This document shows, piece by piece, positions 41,612 through 49,581 of a DNA stretch of 64,000 bases. The notes beneath the pieces were generated by a model, which was not told the origin of the DNA, ran no database searches, and was given only the letters and a program-made list of their open reading frames with translations. Positions within the stretch are counted from its first letter, which is position 1. The number at the start of each line of letters is the position of its first letter. The position numbers and the translations under genes were made by a program. The DNA comes from Slackia faecicanis (GTDB lineage: Bacteria; Actinomycetota; Coriobacteriia; Coriobacteriales; Eggerthellaceae): assembly GCF_003725295.1 (NCBI RefSeq), contig NZ_QICB01000001.1, forward strand, positions 519,875-583,874. The letters run 5' to 3'.

Positions 41612-42370
41612 TTACAGCGCGGCCTTGATGGCGGCAGCGAACTTCTCGATGGCGCCGTCCTCGGAGGCGTCGATGATCTCAAGCTTACGGTCGGCCTGCT
41701 CGGGAGCCTTGCAGTCGACGACCTTGATGGCGTTGGCGAAGGTGCCCTCGGCAGCAACGACGTTCATCGGCTTCTTGCCTGCGGCCAGGATGTCCTTCAT
41801 GCCCGGGATGCGCGGAAGGGCGACATCGGGGGTGACGGAAACGACAGCCGGGAGCGGAACCTCGACGGTCTCGACGACGTCTTCGAGGGTACGCTCGACG
41901 GTCACGAAGCCGTCGCCGGCCTCGATCTTGGTCGCACCGTTGACGACGGGAAGACCGAGCTTGGCAGCGAGCTGCACGTCGACCTGCTGCGCGTAGTTGT
42001 CGGCGGAACCGTCGCCGCACAGGATCAGGTCGTAATCGCCGACCTTGGCGACCAGCTCGGCGAGAGCGGCTGCGGTGGCATGGGCGTCCATGTCGGCGCA
42101 GGCATCATCGGCGGTCATGAAGAGCTCGTCGACGCCGCGGGCGAGGACGTTCTTCTTCAGCTTGGAGTCGTCGATCTTCTTGTCGCCCACGGTGACGCCA
42201 ACGACAGAAGAGCCCTCGTTGGCAGCAGCGAGCTGAGCAGCGGCCTCCATCGCGTTCAGATCGTAGGTGGAAACGATCTTGTGCGCCTTGGAGAAATCGA
42301 GGCTGCCGTCGCCGGACACCTGGATGTCCTGATCGTCAGGGACGACCTTGAAAGAAACAACGATTTTCAT
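41612..42370 (-). CDS. fixA: Electron transfer flavoprotein beta subunit FixA
   Basis: ETF beta subunit of 252 residues (E. coli FixA 256). N-terminal MKIVVSFKVVPDDQDIQV is a family start, with the AMP/FAD-binding loop in LILCGDGSADNYAQQV and RTLEDVVETVEVPLPAVVSV. Start at ATG 42370 with GAAAGGAAAGG upstream. First gene of fixABCX, behind a 460-bp upstream region with a TACTCAA element also seen near the cai-like cluster. Confidence 0.95.
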   Translation of the reverse strand: MKIVVSFKVVPDDQDIQVSGDGSLDFSKAHKIVSTYDLNAMEAAAQLAAANEGSSVVGVTVGDKKIDDSKLKKNVLARGVDELFMTADDACADMDAHATAAALAELVAKVGDYDLILCGDGSADNYAQQVDVQLAAKLGLPVVNGATKIEAGDGFVTVERTLEDVVETVEVPLPAVVSVTPDVALPRIPGMKDILAAGKKPMNVVAAEGTFANAIKVVDCKAPEQADRKLEIIDASEDGAIEKFAAAIKAAL

Positions 42371-42768
42371 CCTGTACCTTTCCTTTCTCATTTCTTATGG
42401 GAGCAATCCATTGATCCCTGTTAAGCATGTTTCGTGCCAGCGCTCGCCGCTATCGCGAGAAGCTATCGCGCCGTGCTGCGGGACTCGAAAACGAACGCGG
42501 CCATTATGCGACGCTTCCGGGGCCCGATTCATCCCGCAAACACCGTGAACCGGCTTTTACTCAATTTCATGTGATGCCCGTTATGCGTTTGACGTGGGGT
42601 TTTGCAAAATGGGAATTTAATGGCTTTCTGAGCGTCCGACGCCCGCGAACGGCTCGCAGAGGGCTTTAAGGCGCTTTTCGCGCCCCGAAGAGGCGCATTT
42701 CCGCCACGCCGAAGCACGCCGAAGCACGCCGAAAAAAGCAGTACGGCGCGGCGCGGGTCGACAAAAAG
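42371..42768 (-). other. Upstream region of fixABCX
   Basis: About 400 bp with no supported gene, before the hydrogenase terminator. TTTTACTCAATTTCATG (42556-42572) matches an element upstream of the cai-like cluster. No strong promoter of its own is visible near it, which fits activator dependence. Confidence 0.5.
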
Positions 42769-42799
42769 AAAGGGCGGCAGAATTACTCTGCCGCCCTTT
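42769..42799 (-). terminator. Terminator of the hydrogenase operon
   Basis: AAAGGGCGGCAG and CTGCCGCCCTTT pair around a 7-base loop; TCTTTTTG follows on the minus strand. Confidence 0.92.
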
Positions 42800-42829
42800 G
42801 AAAGGCTTCTCGAAAACAGGCGTTCCGCC

Positions 42830-44110
42830 CTAGTGGACCGAGCAGGAAAGGCACGGGTCGTAGGCGCGCACGAGCTTCTCGATTTCAAGACGAAGCATCG
42901 GCTCGTCGGCGCCCTGGGCCGTCAGGAGCTCGGCGACCTGACGGATGTTATTCTCGGTATCGCTGAGGTTGTGGACCGTCGGCGTGATGATGTTCGCCTT
43001 GAGCACGCGGCCCTGCGCATCGAATTCGAGGTCGTGCACGAGCGTTCCGCGCGGCGCTTCGGTCATGGCCACGCCGCGGCCTGCGCGCGGCTCGAACGCC
43101 ACGGGCGCGCTGGAGCCCTGCATCTCGGCGAGCTCGCGCAGCATAGCCTCGCAGCGCACGCACGCGTCGACGAGCTCGACCGCCTGGGCCACGTTGTTGT
43201 CGTACGGATTGAGCGCAGGAGGCCTCAGGCCCGCCTTCGCCGCCGCCAAGCGCGCCTCGCGCGTGAGCTCGTTCCAGCTCGTGTTGATGCGCGCCAGAGC
43301 GCTCGTGGCGAACGTCTCGCCCGTGTCGGCGCGGCGCGAGAAGTACGCGGCGGAATGATCAACCTGGTACTCGTCGATCAGCTCGCGATAATCGTGCACG
43401 TCGAAGACGCGACCGTCTTTCACGAAGCGCGGGCTTCCTGACGCCACCGCATAATGTCCCTCTTCGTAGAGCGCCATGAAATCGCCCTTCGAAGCGATGT
43501 CGGGCACCGAAAACGCCGCGAACACGTCCACCACGTGCTCCGCGAACGGACGCATGGCCGCCAGCTTGTCGGCCAGTTCGAGATATTCGTCGCGTTCGAT
43601 TTCATGGGTGAAGCCGCCTACCACCGCCGTGATCGGATGAATCGAACGGCCGCCGATCTTCGTGCACAGCTCGTTGCCGAGCGCTTTGACGGCCAGGCCG
43701 CCCTCGAAAAGCTCGGGGTCCTTTTCCGCAACCGGGAACAGGCTCTCCTCCCCCACGAAGTCGGGCGCGGCGAACACGAACAGATGCGACGCGTGGTTTT
43801 GCAGATAGCTTCCGTAGATGAGCAGCTCGCGCAGCATGCGGGTGCGCTCGGACACCTCGATGCCGAATGCATCTTCGATGGCCATGAGGTCGGTCACCAC
43901 GTGGCTCGACGAGCAGATGCCGCAGATGCGCGATGCGATGTAGCTCACCTTGCCGAAGGGACGCCCCGCCACCATGGACTCGAACAGGCGGGCGGGTTCG
44001 ACGATGTTCATGCGCACGTCGCGCACCACGCCGTCTTCGATGGAAACATGCACGTTGCCGTGGCCTTCGACACGGGCGATATGATGCATGGTCAGCGTCG
44101 TCGCCGTCAT
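42830..44110 (-). CDS. hydA: NiFe hydrogenase large (catalytic) subunit, group 3b-like
   Basis: Catalytic alpha subunit of 426 residues. Both metal-binding pairs are present: RICGICSSSH near residue 63 and DPCLSCSVH at the C-terminus, which ends after the His with no long extension, so maturation cleavage may be unnecessary. RVEGHGN is the family N-terminal motif. Subunit order (beta-gamma-delta-alpha) equals hydBGDA of archaeal sulfhydrogenases. It oxidises H2 or evolves it, coupled through the other subunits to NAD(P). Overlaps the small-subunit stop by one base. No maturation (hyp) genes are in the window. Confidence 0.93.
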   Translation of the reverse strand: MTATTLTMHHIARVEGHGNVHVSIEDGVVRDVRMNIVEPARLFESMVAGRPFGKVSYIASRICGICSSSHVVTDLMAIEDAFGIEVSERTRMLRELLIYGSYLQNHASHLFVFAAPDFVGEESLFPVAEKDPELFEGGLAVKALGNELCTKIGGRSIHPITAVVGGFTHEIERDEYLELADKLAAMRPFAEHVVDVFAAFSVPDIASKGDFMALYEEGHYAVASGSPRFVKDGRVFDVHDYRELIDEYQVDHSAAYFSRRADTGETFATSALARINTSWNELTREARLAAAKAGLRPPALNPYDNNVAQAVELVDACVRCEAMLRELAEMQGSSAPVAFEPRAGRGVAMTEAPRGTLVHDLEFDAQGRVLKANIITPTVHNLSDTENNIRQVAELLTAQGADEPMLRLEIEKLVRAYDPCLSCSVH

Positions 44111-44892
44111 TATTTCCCCTCTCGCAGCATCGGGTTCGTCTGGTTGAACAGCTCGAGCGCCTCGTCGAAATCAGACACGCTCATGCCCATGGACTCCACC
44201 ATGGCGCGCGCGGCCGGCAGGTTGGCATGCGGGGAAAGCCCGCGGCAGCCATTGCATTCGCGGCCCAGGTTCACGCACTTCGCGCCACAGCCCGCAAGCG
44301 TGACCAGGCCGAGGCACTGCTTGCCCTGGCGCCACAGGCAGCCGCCTTCGTTGCGCTTGCAGCTGCCGCACATGGTGTCGGTCAGATCGAGCGCATTGCT
44401 GCCGTACAGGGCGCGCTCCAGGATGCGGATGAAGTCGGCCGTGTCGATCGGGCACGAGCGCACCTCGAAATCGACGTCGACCACCGAAGACACGCTGCAG
44501 GGCGCGCAGGTCTCGCCGCATGCCTCGGGCACGTCGGCGCCGTAGACCGCGTCGTAGCGGGGATCGAGCCCCTTCGCGGCCATGCCGGGGATACCTCCCG
44601 TGACGGCGCACGCGCCGATCGCGATGAGCGTGCGGGCGCGCTCGCGCCACTGCTGCACGCAGCGCCTGCTTTCCTCCGTGGTCACCGCGCCTTCGATCAC
44701 CACCACGTCCACGTCGCCTTCGGGCTCGGGCGCGCTCGAGGCCAGCTGCCAGTAACGCAGGTCGACCTGGCCCAAAACGTCGAGCAGATGCGCTTCGTCG
44801 TTGGTGATTTGCAATTGGCAGCCGAAGCAGCTCGCAAGCCCCACGATGACCACGCGAGGCGGCATGCCGGCCGTATTGTTCGAGCAAGCCAT
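44110..44892 (-). CDS. hydD: NiFe hydrogenase small subunit (delta), group 3b-like
   Basis: Iron-sulfur small subunit of 260 residues. The proximal-cluster motif is LASCFGCQLQ near the N-terminus, with IGACAVTGGIPGM and a second set of Cys (DTMCGSCKRNEGGC, AGCGAKCVN, RECNGCRG) for further clusters. It passes electrons from the NiFe site to the diaphorase subunits. ATG 44892 follows the gamma stop by one base. No Tat signal, consistent with a soluble cytoplasmic enzyme. Confidence 0.93.
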   Translation of the reverse strand: MACSNNTAGMPPRVVIVGLASCFGCQLQITNDEAHLLDVLGQVDLRYWQLASSAPEPEGDVDVVVIEGAVTTEESRRCVQQWRERARTLIAIGACAVTGGIPGMAAKGLDPRYDAVYGADVPEACGETCAPCSVSSVVDVDFEVRSCPIDTADFIRILERALYGSNALDLTDTMCGSCKRNEGGCLWRQGKQCLGLVTLAGCGAKCVNLGRECNGCRGLSPHANLPAARAMVESMGMSVSDFDEALELFNQTNPMLREGK

Positions 44893-44893
44893 G

Positions 44894-45808
44894 TTACATC
44901 GACCCCTGGATATTCTTCGCTTCCCAATAATTGAACACCGGCCCGTCGATGCACACGTACTGGTGACCGACCTGGCAGTGGCCGCATTTACCCATGCCGC
45001 ACTTCATATGGCGCTCGAAGCTCATGTAGATGCGGTCGTAGGGAATGCCCTTCTTGCGCATCTCTTCGACGACGAACCTATACATCACTGGAGGTCCGCA
45101 CAGCACGCCGTAGGTGTTCTCGGAATCGACCTCGATGTTCTCGAAGGGCTTGGTGACCAGGCCCACTTCGCCGTCCCAGCCCTCTTCGTAATTGTCCACG
45201 GTCAGGTGCAGGTCGAAGTCGTTGCGATGCTTCCACATTTCGAACTGATGGCGGAACATCACTTCGCGCGGGTTCTTCGATCCGTAGATGATCGTGACCT
45301 TGCCGAAGGCGTGGCGCTCGTCGTGGATGTAGTTGATGAGCGACTTCAGCGGCGCGATGCCCAGGCCGCCTGCCACAAGCAGGATATCGTGGCCCTTCAT
45401 TTCCTCGAAGGGGAAGCCGCGGCCGAATGGCCCGCGGATGCCCACCACGTCGCCGCACTGCATGGTGTGCAGCACCTCGGTGAAGCGGCCCGCGCGGCGC
45501 ACGCACAGCTCGATGAAGCCCTGCTTGGACGGAGCGGACGAAATGGAGATGGGCGCCTCTCCCACGCCGAAGATGGACAGCTCGACGAACTGGCCCGGAT
45601 CCTGATGGAACGCCGAGCGGATGCGCTCGTCGATCAGGCGGAATTCGAAAAGCTTCTCGGTGGCGGTCAGGTCGGTGATCGACGTGATGCGCGCAGGCCA
45701 GGGGCGGTACGGGTTTTCCGCCATCAGTTCGGCGCCCGTTTTGACATGGTCGGCGCTGCCGAGGCGCGATACCTGCACCGACGTCGTGTGCGCATGGCTA
45801 TTCGGCAT
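44894..45808 (-). CDS. hydG: Hydrogenase gamma subunit: FAD/NAD(P)-binding diaphorase with 2Fe-2S
   Basis: Ferredoxin-reductase-like subunit of 304 residues. FAD domain with APISISSAP, NAD(P) motif GGLGIAPLKSLI, CGPPVMYRF, and a C-terminal 2Fe-2S motif C-G-M-G-K-C-G-H-C with the last Cys in YVCIDG. This is the DHOD-electron-carrier-like arrangement found in hydrogenase/sulfur reductase gamma subunits. It overlaps the beta gene by 11 bp. It transfers hydrogenase electrons to NADP+ or back. Confidence 0.93.
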   Translation of the reverse strand: MPNSHAHTTSVQVSRLGSADHVKTGAELMAENPYRPWPARITSITDLTATEKLFEFRLIDERIRSAFHQDPGQFVELSIFGVGEAPISISSAPSKQGFIELCVRRAGRFTEVLHTMQCGDVVGIRGPFGRGFPFEEMKGHDILLVAGGLGIAPLKSLINYIHDERHAFGKVTIIYGSKNPREVMFRHQFEMWKHRNDFDLHLTVDNYEEGWDGEVGLVTKPFENIEVDSENTYGVLCGPPVMYRFVVEEMRKKGIPYDRIYMSFERHMKCGMGKCGHCQVGHQYVCIDGPVFNYWEAKNIQGSM

Positions 45809-46862
45809 CGTTTGCCTCCTTGGTCGTCACGGCCGACGAACGGGTCTTTTCGGCGAAGAATTTGAAGACTTCGATGGGATTGATGTTGGTCTTGCATGCG
45901 CGCACGCAGCGGCCGCAGCCCACGCACAGCATGGTACCGTGCTTCATCTTGAAGCCGTTGAGCTTGTGATACATGCGGTGGCGCACGCGGCCGCGCTCGT
46001 CGGCGCGGAAGTTATGCCCGCCTGCCACCTGGGCGAATTCGGGGCTGGTGCAGCAATCCCACGTGCGCACGCGCTCGCCCGTCTTGGCGTCGGGCGAAAG
46101 GATGTCTTTGATGTCGAAGCACATGCAGGTGGGGCACACCGCCGCGCATGCCGTGCAGTTCAGGCAGCGCGAGCCCAGTTCGGCCCAGAAAGGATCGCGA
46201 TGATAGGTGTCCATCAGCATGGCGATGTCTTGCACGTTGGGAATGGATTCGTCGAACGCGGCGGCGCGGCGATGGTTGGCCGCGGCGAAGGCGGCGCGGT
46301 CGTCGTCGGTCGCTTCGCGCAGATGGGTGCTTTCTTCGAGGATTTCGGCCGCAGCGACCGAAGAGATGGAGACCCAGTAGCGGTCTCCCAGGTCCTGCAG
46401 GAACAGGTCGTAGCCGCGCGGAGCCTCGTCGGCATCGACGCGGTGGCAGAAGCAGCTCGACGTGGGCATGCAGCCTACGCCGACGATAAGGGTTGCTTCG
46501 CGGCGTGCCCGGTAATACGGGTCGCTATAGCGCGAATCGAGAAATACGGCGTCCAGACGCTCGATAGCGTTCAGGTCGCAGGGATGCACGCCGAAGAGCA
46601 CGCGAGGCTTCACATCGAGCTCGTATTCGCTCACGTCGTTTTCGGCCACATCGAATTTGAAAAGCGTTTCCTCGGGAGGGAGGAAGTATTTTTTCGGCGA
46701 TGCCATCGTGGTGGGATAGTCGAGCACCACGTCGTCGGGGTTTTCGATCACATCGAAAATGTAGCCCTGGCCTTGTGCGACCGGGGCTACAAGTTCGTAT
46801 GATTCCATGAAAGCTCGGATCAGCGACGGAAGGTCATCGGCATCGATGATTCGGTAGAGCAC
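45798..46862 (-). CDS. hydB: Hydrogenase beta subunit: 4Fe-4S dicluster protein
   Basis: Electron-transfer subunit of 354 residues. The C-terminal part has two 4Fe-4S motifs, CLNCTACAAVCPTCMC and CVGCGRCVRAC, typical of sulfhydrogenase beta and heterodisulfide-reductase-like subunits; an additional WDCC and GCMPTSSC are Cys-rich. The start is GTG 46862 behind AGGAGGAGG. First gene of the operon, 62 bp after ndk with no terminator between, so the hydrogenase may be partly co-transcribed with ndk. Confidence 0.92.
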   Translation of the reverse strand: MLYRIIDADDLPSLIRAFMESYELVAPVAQGQGYIFDVIENPDDVVLDYPTTMASPKKYFLPPEETLFKFDVAENDVSEYELDVKPRVLFGVHPCDLNAIERLDAVFLDSRYSDPYYRARREATLIVGVGCMPTSSCFCHRVDADEAPRGYDLFLQDLGDRYWVSISSVAAAEILEESTHLREATDDDRAAFAAANHRRAAAFDESIPNVQDIAMLMDTYHRDPFWAELGSRCLNCTACAAVCPTCMCFDIKDILSPDAKTGERVRTWDCCTSPEFAQVAGGHNFRADERGRVRHRMYHKLNGFKMKHGTMLCVGCGRCVRACKTNINPIEVFKFFAEKTRSSAVTTKEANDAE

Positions 46863-46924
46863 GCGCTCCTCCTCCTATGCAGGGACTCTCGATCGATGGC
46901 CCCGCCGCACCGCATTCGGTTCGC

Positions 46925-47332
46925 TTACGCGCCGAAGAACACGCCGATCTCGCGCTCGGCGGACTCGGGGGAATCGGAGCCATGGATGACATTTTCGTCC
47001 ATGATGAGGCCGAAATCGCCACGAATCGTGCCAGGGGCGGCTTCTGCAGGGTTGGTGGCGCCCATGAGGGTGCGCATCTTCTTGACGGCGCCCTCGCCGG
47101 AAACGACCATCTTGACCACGGGGCCGCTGGTGATGTACTCGATCAGGCCGTTGTAGAAGGGCTTGCCCTCATGCTCGGCGTAGTTGGCAGCAGCCTGCTC
47201 GGGGGTGACCATGCCGAGCTCCATGCGCTCGATGGTCAGGCCGGAACGCTCGATGCGAGCGATGATCTCGCCCACGTGGCGGTTGCGCACGGCGTCGGGC
47301 TTGAGCATGGAGTAGGTCTTCTCGATTGCCAT
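46925..47332 (-). CDS. ndk: Nucleoside diphosphate kinase
   Basis: Ndk of 135 residues, standard length. MAIEKTYSMLKPDAVRN is the family start. The active-site His lies in NVIHGSDSPESAEREI, the diagnostic motif. GAAAGGAAAAAAG precedes ATG 47332. It balances NTP and dNTP pools. Located ahead of the hydrogenase operon and after the terminator of the TPR gene. Confidence 0.97.
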   Translation of the reverse strand: MAIEKTYSMLKPDAVRNRHVGEIIARIERSGLTIERMELGMVTPEQAAANYAEHEGKPFYNGLIEYITSGPVVKMVVSGEGAVKKMRTLMGATNPAEAAPGTIRGDFGLIMDENVIHGSDSPESAEREIGVFFGA

Positions 47333-47384
47333 ATCTTTTTTCCTTTCTTCGAATCCGCCGGTCGGCGGAATGGGAACCTGTGCG

Positions 47385-47411
47385 AGAAAAACGCGCCGCG
47401 AATGCGGCGCG
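47385..47411 (-). terminator. Terminator of the cyclophilin-TPR unit
   Basis: CGCGCCGC-GAAT-GCGGCGCG, followed on the minus strand by TTTTTCTC. Confidence 0.92.
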
Positions 47412-47416
47412 CGGAA

Positions 47417-48796
47417 TTATTGCTGCGAGGGGAACGACATCTCGATGCCGGAAACCTTCCAGCCCAGAAGGTCGCGGACCATCTGCACCTGGTAGTCGAC
47501 ATCGCCGCCCTCGGCGGTTTTCGCCGAGACGTACACCGTGGAGTTCGACATGCTCTTGTCCACGCCGTCGATCGTGATGTTCGCATCCTGCACGACGCCG
47601 CGCATCGCGGCATCGATGTTGTCTTCGCCCATGCTCTCGACGAAATACTGCGAGGCGTTCGCGGTGTCGGAGAACAGGCTGCGGGCGACGCTTTCCTGCG
47701 TGGGATAGCCCCAGCCCTGCGTGTAGAGGAACACGCAGCCCGCGGCCGCGATCAGCAGCAGCGTGAAGAAGACCACCAGGATCTTCAGGCCCACGTTGCG
47801 GCGCTTGCGGTCCTGCTTCGCGATGCCCTTCGAATAGCGCTCGAGCTCCTCGTCGCTCGCGTTGAAGAAGCGCTCGTCGCCCGAGGCGTAGCCGTCGGGA
47901 ACGGTGTAACCGTATGCCTCGACCGGATAGTACTGCGGGTCGTTGTAGGGCTCGAAGGCCTGGGTGGCCTGGTCGTAGACGGCCTCCTGAGGCAGCGGCG
48001 CGCCGTCGGCGGCCACGTCGAGGCCCGACATGTCGTTTTCGGGCTCGTCGGGAACCACGATGGGCTGCATGGCGGCGGTGCCGGTGGCCACGGCCTGCGC
48101 GGCGCGACCGTAATCGACGCTCGCGGAATCGCTCAGGAAGTAGGTCTTATCGGCCAGCGCCTCCTCGAAAGCGCTCATGGCCTGCTGCATCTGGCCGCAC
48201 GCCACGTACGCCTGGCCGAGGTTGGCATACATCTTATTGCGCGTGGCGGGGTCCATGTCGAACTGCAGGGCGCTTTCGTAGGACTGCACCGCATCGGCGG
48301 GACGGCCCAGGGCCATGAAGCACACGCCCAGGTTCAGCAGCGCCTTGGTGCGGTCGGGATTGTTCACGTCGAGCGCGGCCTCGCGGAATGCGACGCCCGC
48401 TTCGGCGTTCTTGCCCAGCTTGAGCAGCGCGTTGCCGAGGCCCAGATACGCCTTGTAGGGCGCGTCGTATTTCGCATCCGAAACGGCGATTTCGAAATGG
48501 GACACGGCGTTTTCGTAATCATGCAGGAAGGCGTAGGCTTTGCCCAGGTTGCAGTTCACCGCGCCGCACGCATCGTAGGCGGTGTCCGCCGTAGCCTGCG
48601 TATAGGCGTGGATGGCCTGGTCGAAATCCTTCATCTGCAAGAAGCAGTTGCCGATCTGATGGTAGATATAGCCCAGATCGCCCGGCCCCTTCGCGACGGC
48701 GAGGTCGGTGAGGCACTGGTTGAACAGCTCGAGCGCGGTCTGGAAATCGCGCGCCTGATACGCTGCGCGAGCCTGGGCGATATATTGATTATCCAT
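47417..48796 (-). CDS. Membrane-anchored TPR protein
   Basis: 459 residues. Residues ~1-235 hold about six tetratricopeptide repeats (e.g. YIYHQIGNCFLQMKDFDQAI and NLGVCFMALGRPADAVQSYE). An acidic, Tyr/Pro-rich linker follows, then a single membrane helix (~344-366: GLKILVVFFTLLLIAAAGCVF) and an ~85-residue outer domain. TPRs would be cytoplasmic and the C-terminus outside. It follows the cyclophilin gene by 40 bp on the same strand, suggesting a joint envelope or protein-folding role. Specific function unknown. Confidence 0.87.
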   Translation of the reverse strand: MDNQYIAQARAAYQARDFQTALELFNQCLTDLAVAKGPGDLGYIYHQIGNCFLQMKDFDQAIHAYTQATADTAYDACGAVNCNLGKAYAFLHDYENAVSHFEIAVSDAKYDAPYKAYLGLGNALLKLGKNAEAGVAFREAALDVNNPDRTKALLNLGVCFMALGRPADAVQSYESALQFDMDPATRNKMYANLGQAYVACGQMQQAMSAFEEALADKTYFLSDSASVDYGRAAQAVATGTAAMQPIVVPDEPENDMSGLDVAADGAPLPQEAVYDQATQAFEPYNDPQYYPVEAYGYTVPDGYASGDERFFNASDEELERYSKGIAKQDRKRRNVGLKILVVFFTLLLIAAAGCVFLYTQGWGYPTQESVARSLFSDTANASQYFVESMGEDNIDAAMRGVVQDANITIDGVDKSMSNSTVYVSAKTAEGGDVDYQVQMVRDLLGWKVSGIEMSFPSQQ

Positions 48797-48835
48797 GAGA
48801 TTCTTCCTTCGATGCCGATGCGGCCGATGAGGCCG

Positions 48836-49366
48836 TTAGTCGGCGTTTTCGATTTCGACGGTCTCGATCACGTCGCCGACGCGAAGCGAGGCGATGACGT
48901 CTTTGCCTTCGATGGTCTGGCCGAACACCGTGTAGCCGGAGTCCAGGTTATGCTGGGGGCCGAGGCACAGATAGAACTGGGAACCCGCGGAATCGGGGTT
49001 CTGGGAACGTGCCATGGCGAGGGCGCCGTCTTCGTGGGAGTTGTTGGGGTTGGTGCTGAACTCCTCTTTGATGGTGTAGCCCGGGCCGCCCGTGCCGAGA
49101 CCCGCCCACGGATTGCCGGCTGCGGCGATGACCTGCTCGGAATCGAGGTCGCGCGTATTGGGGCAGCCGCCCTGGATCACGAAGCCGGGAACGTAGCGAT
49201 GGAACTTCAGATCGTCATAGAAGCCCTTGCGAGCGAGCTCGACGAAGTTGCCCACGTGGATCGGCGCGTCGGCTCCTGCGAGCTGGACGCGGATATCGCC
49301 CTTCGAGGTTTTGATGACGGCGATTTCGTTGCCATTCGGCTGGTATTCGGGGGTGTACATAGCCAT
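48836..49366 (-). CDS. Cyclophilin-type peptidyl-prolyl cis-trans isomerase
   Basis: Cyclophilin of about 176 residues. Core motifs: FHRYVPGFVIQGGCPN (catalytic Arg/Phe region), GALAMARSQNPDSAGSQFYL and HNLDSGYTVFG. No signal peptide, so cytoplasmic. Several in-frame ATGs lie close together; 49366 has AGGAG 9 bases upstream, 49372 only 3, and the frame up to 49444 adds residues without family match. It accelerates proline isomerisation in folding. Confidence 0.95.
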   Translation of the reverse strand: MAMYTPEYQPNGNEIAVIKTSKGDIRVQLAGADAPIHVGNFVELARKGFYDDLKFHRYVPGFVIQGGCPNTRDLDSEQVIAAAGNPWAGLGTGGPGYTIKEEFSTNPNNSHEDGALAMARSQNPDSAGSQFYLCLGPQHNLDSGYTVFGQTIEGKDVIASLRVGDVIETVEIENAD

Positions 49367-49450
49367 GCCCATGCGCTCCTTTTCTCGTGCGTACCCGTAA
49401 AAAGACTGCAGCAAGGCCGCATGCGCGGCGTGCGGTTTCTTCATAACGGC

Positions 49451-49526
49451 TGGTGCCCCCTACAGGATTCGAACCTGCGGCTTTCTGCTCCGGAGGCAGA
49501 CGCTCTATCCCCTGAGCTAAGGGGGC
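49451..49526 (-). tRNA. tRNA-Arg (anticodon CCG)
   Basis: Minus-strand cloverleaf: acceptor GCCCCCT/AGGGGGC, D-arm AGCTCAGGGGATAGAGC, anticodon arm TCTGC-CTCCGGA-GCAGA giving anticodon CCG, T-arm with GGTTCGAATCC, discriminator A and encoded CCA. It reads CGG codons. Confidence 0.95.
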
Positions 49527-49581
49527 ACATTAGCGTTCGGAATTATACGCTAAAATGGCGAGACGCGAGAAAAGAGGACGC

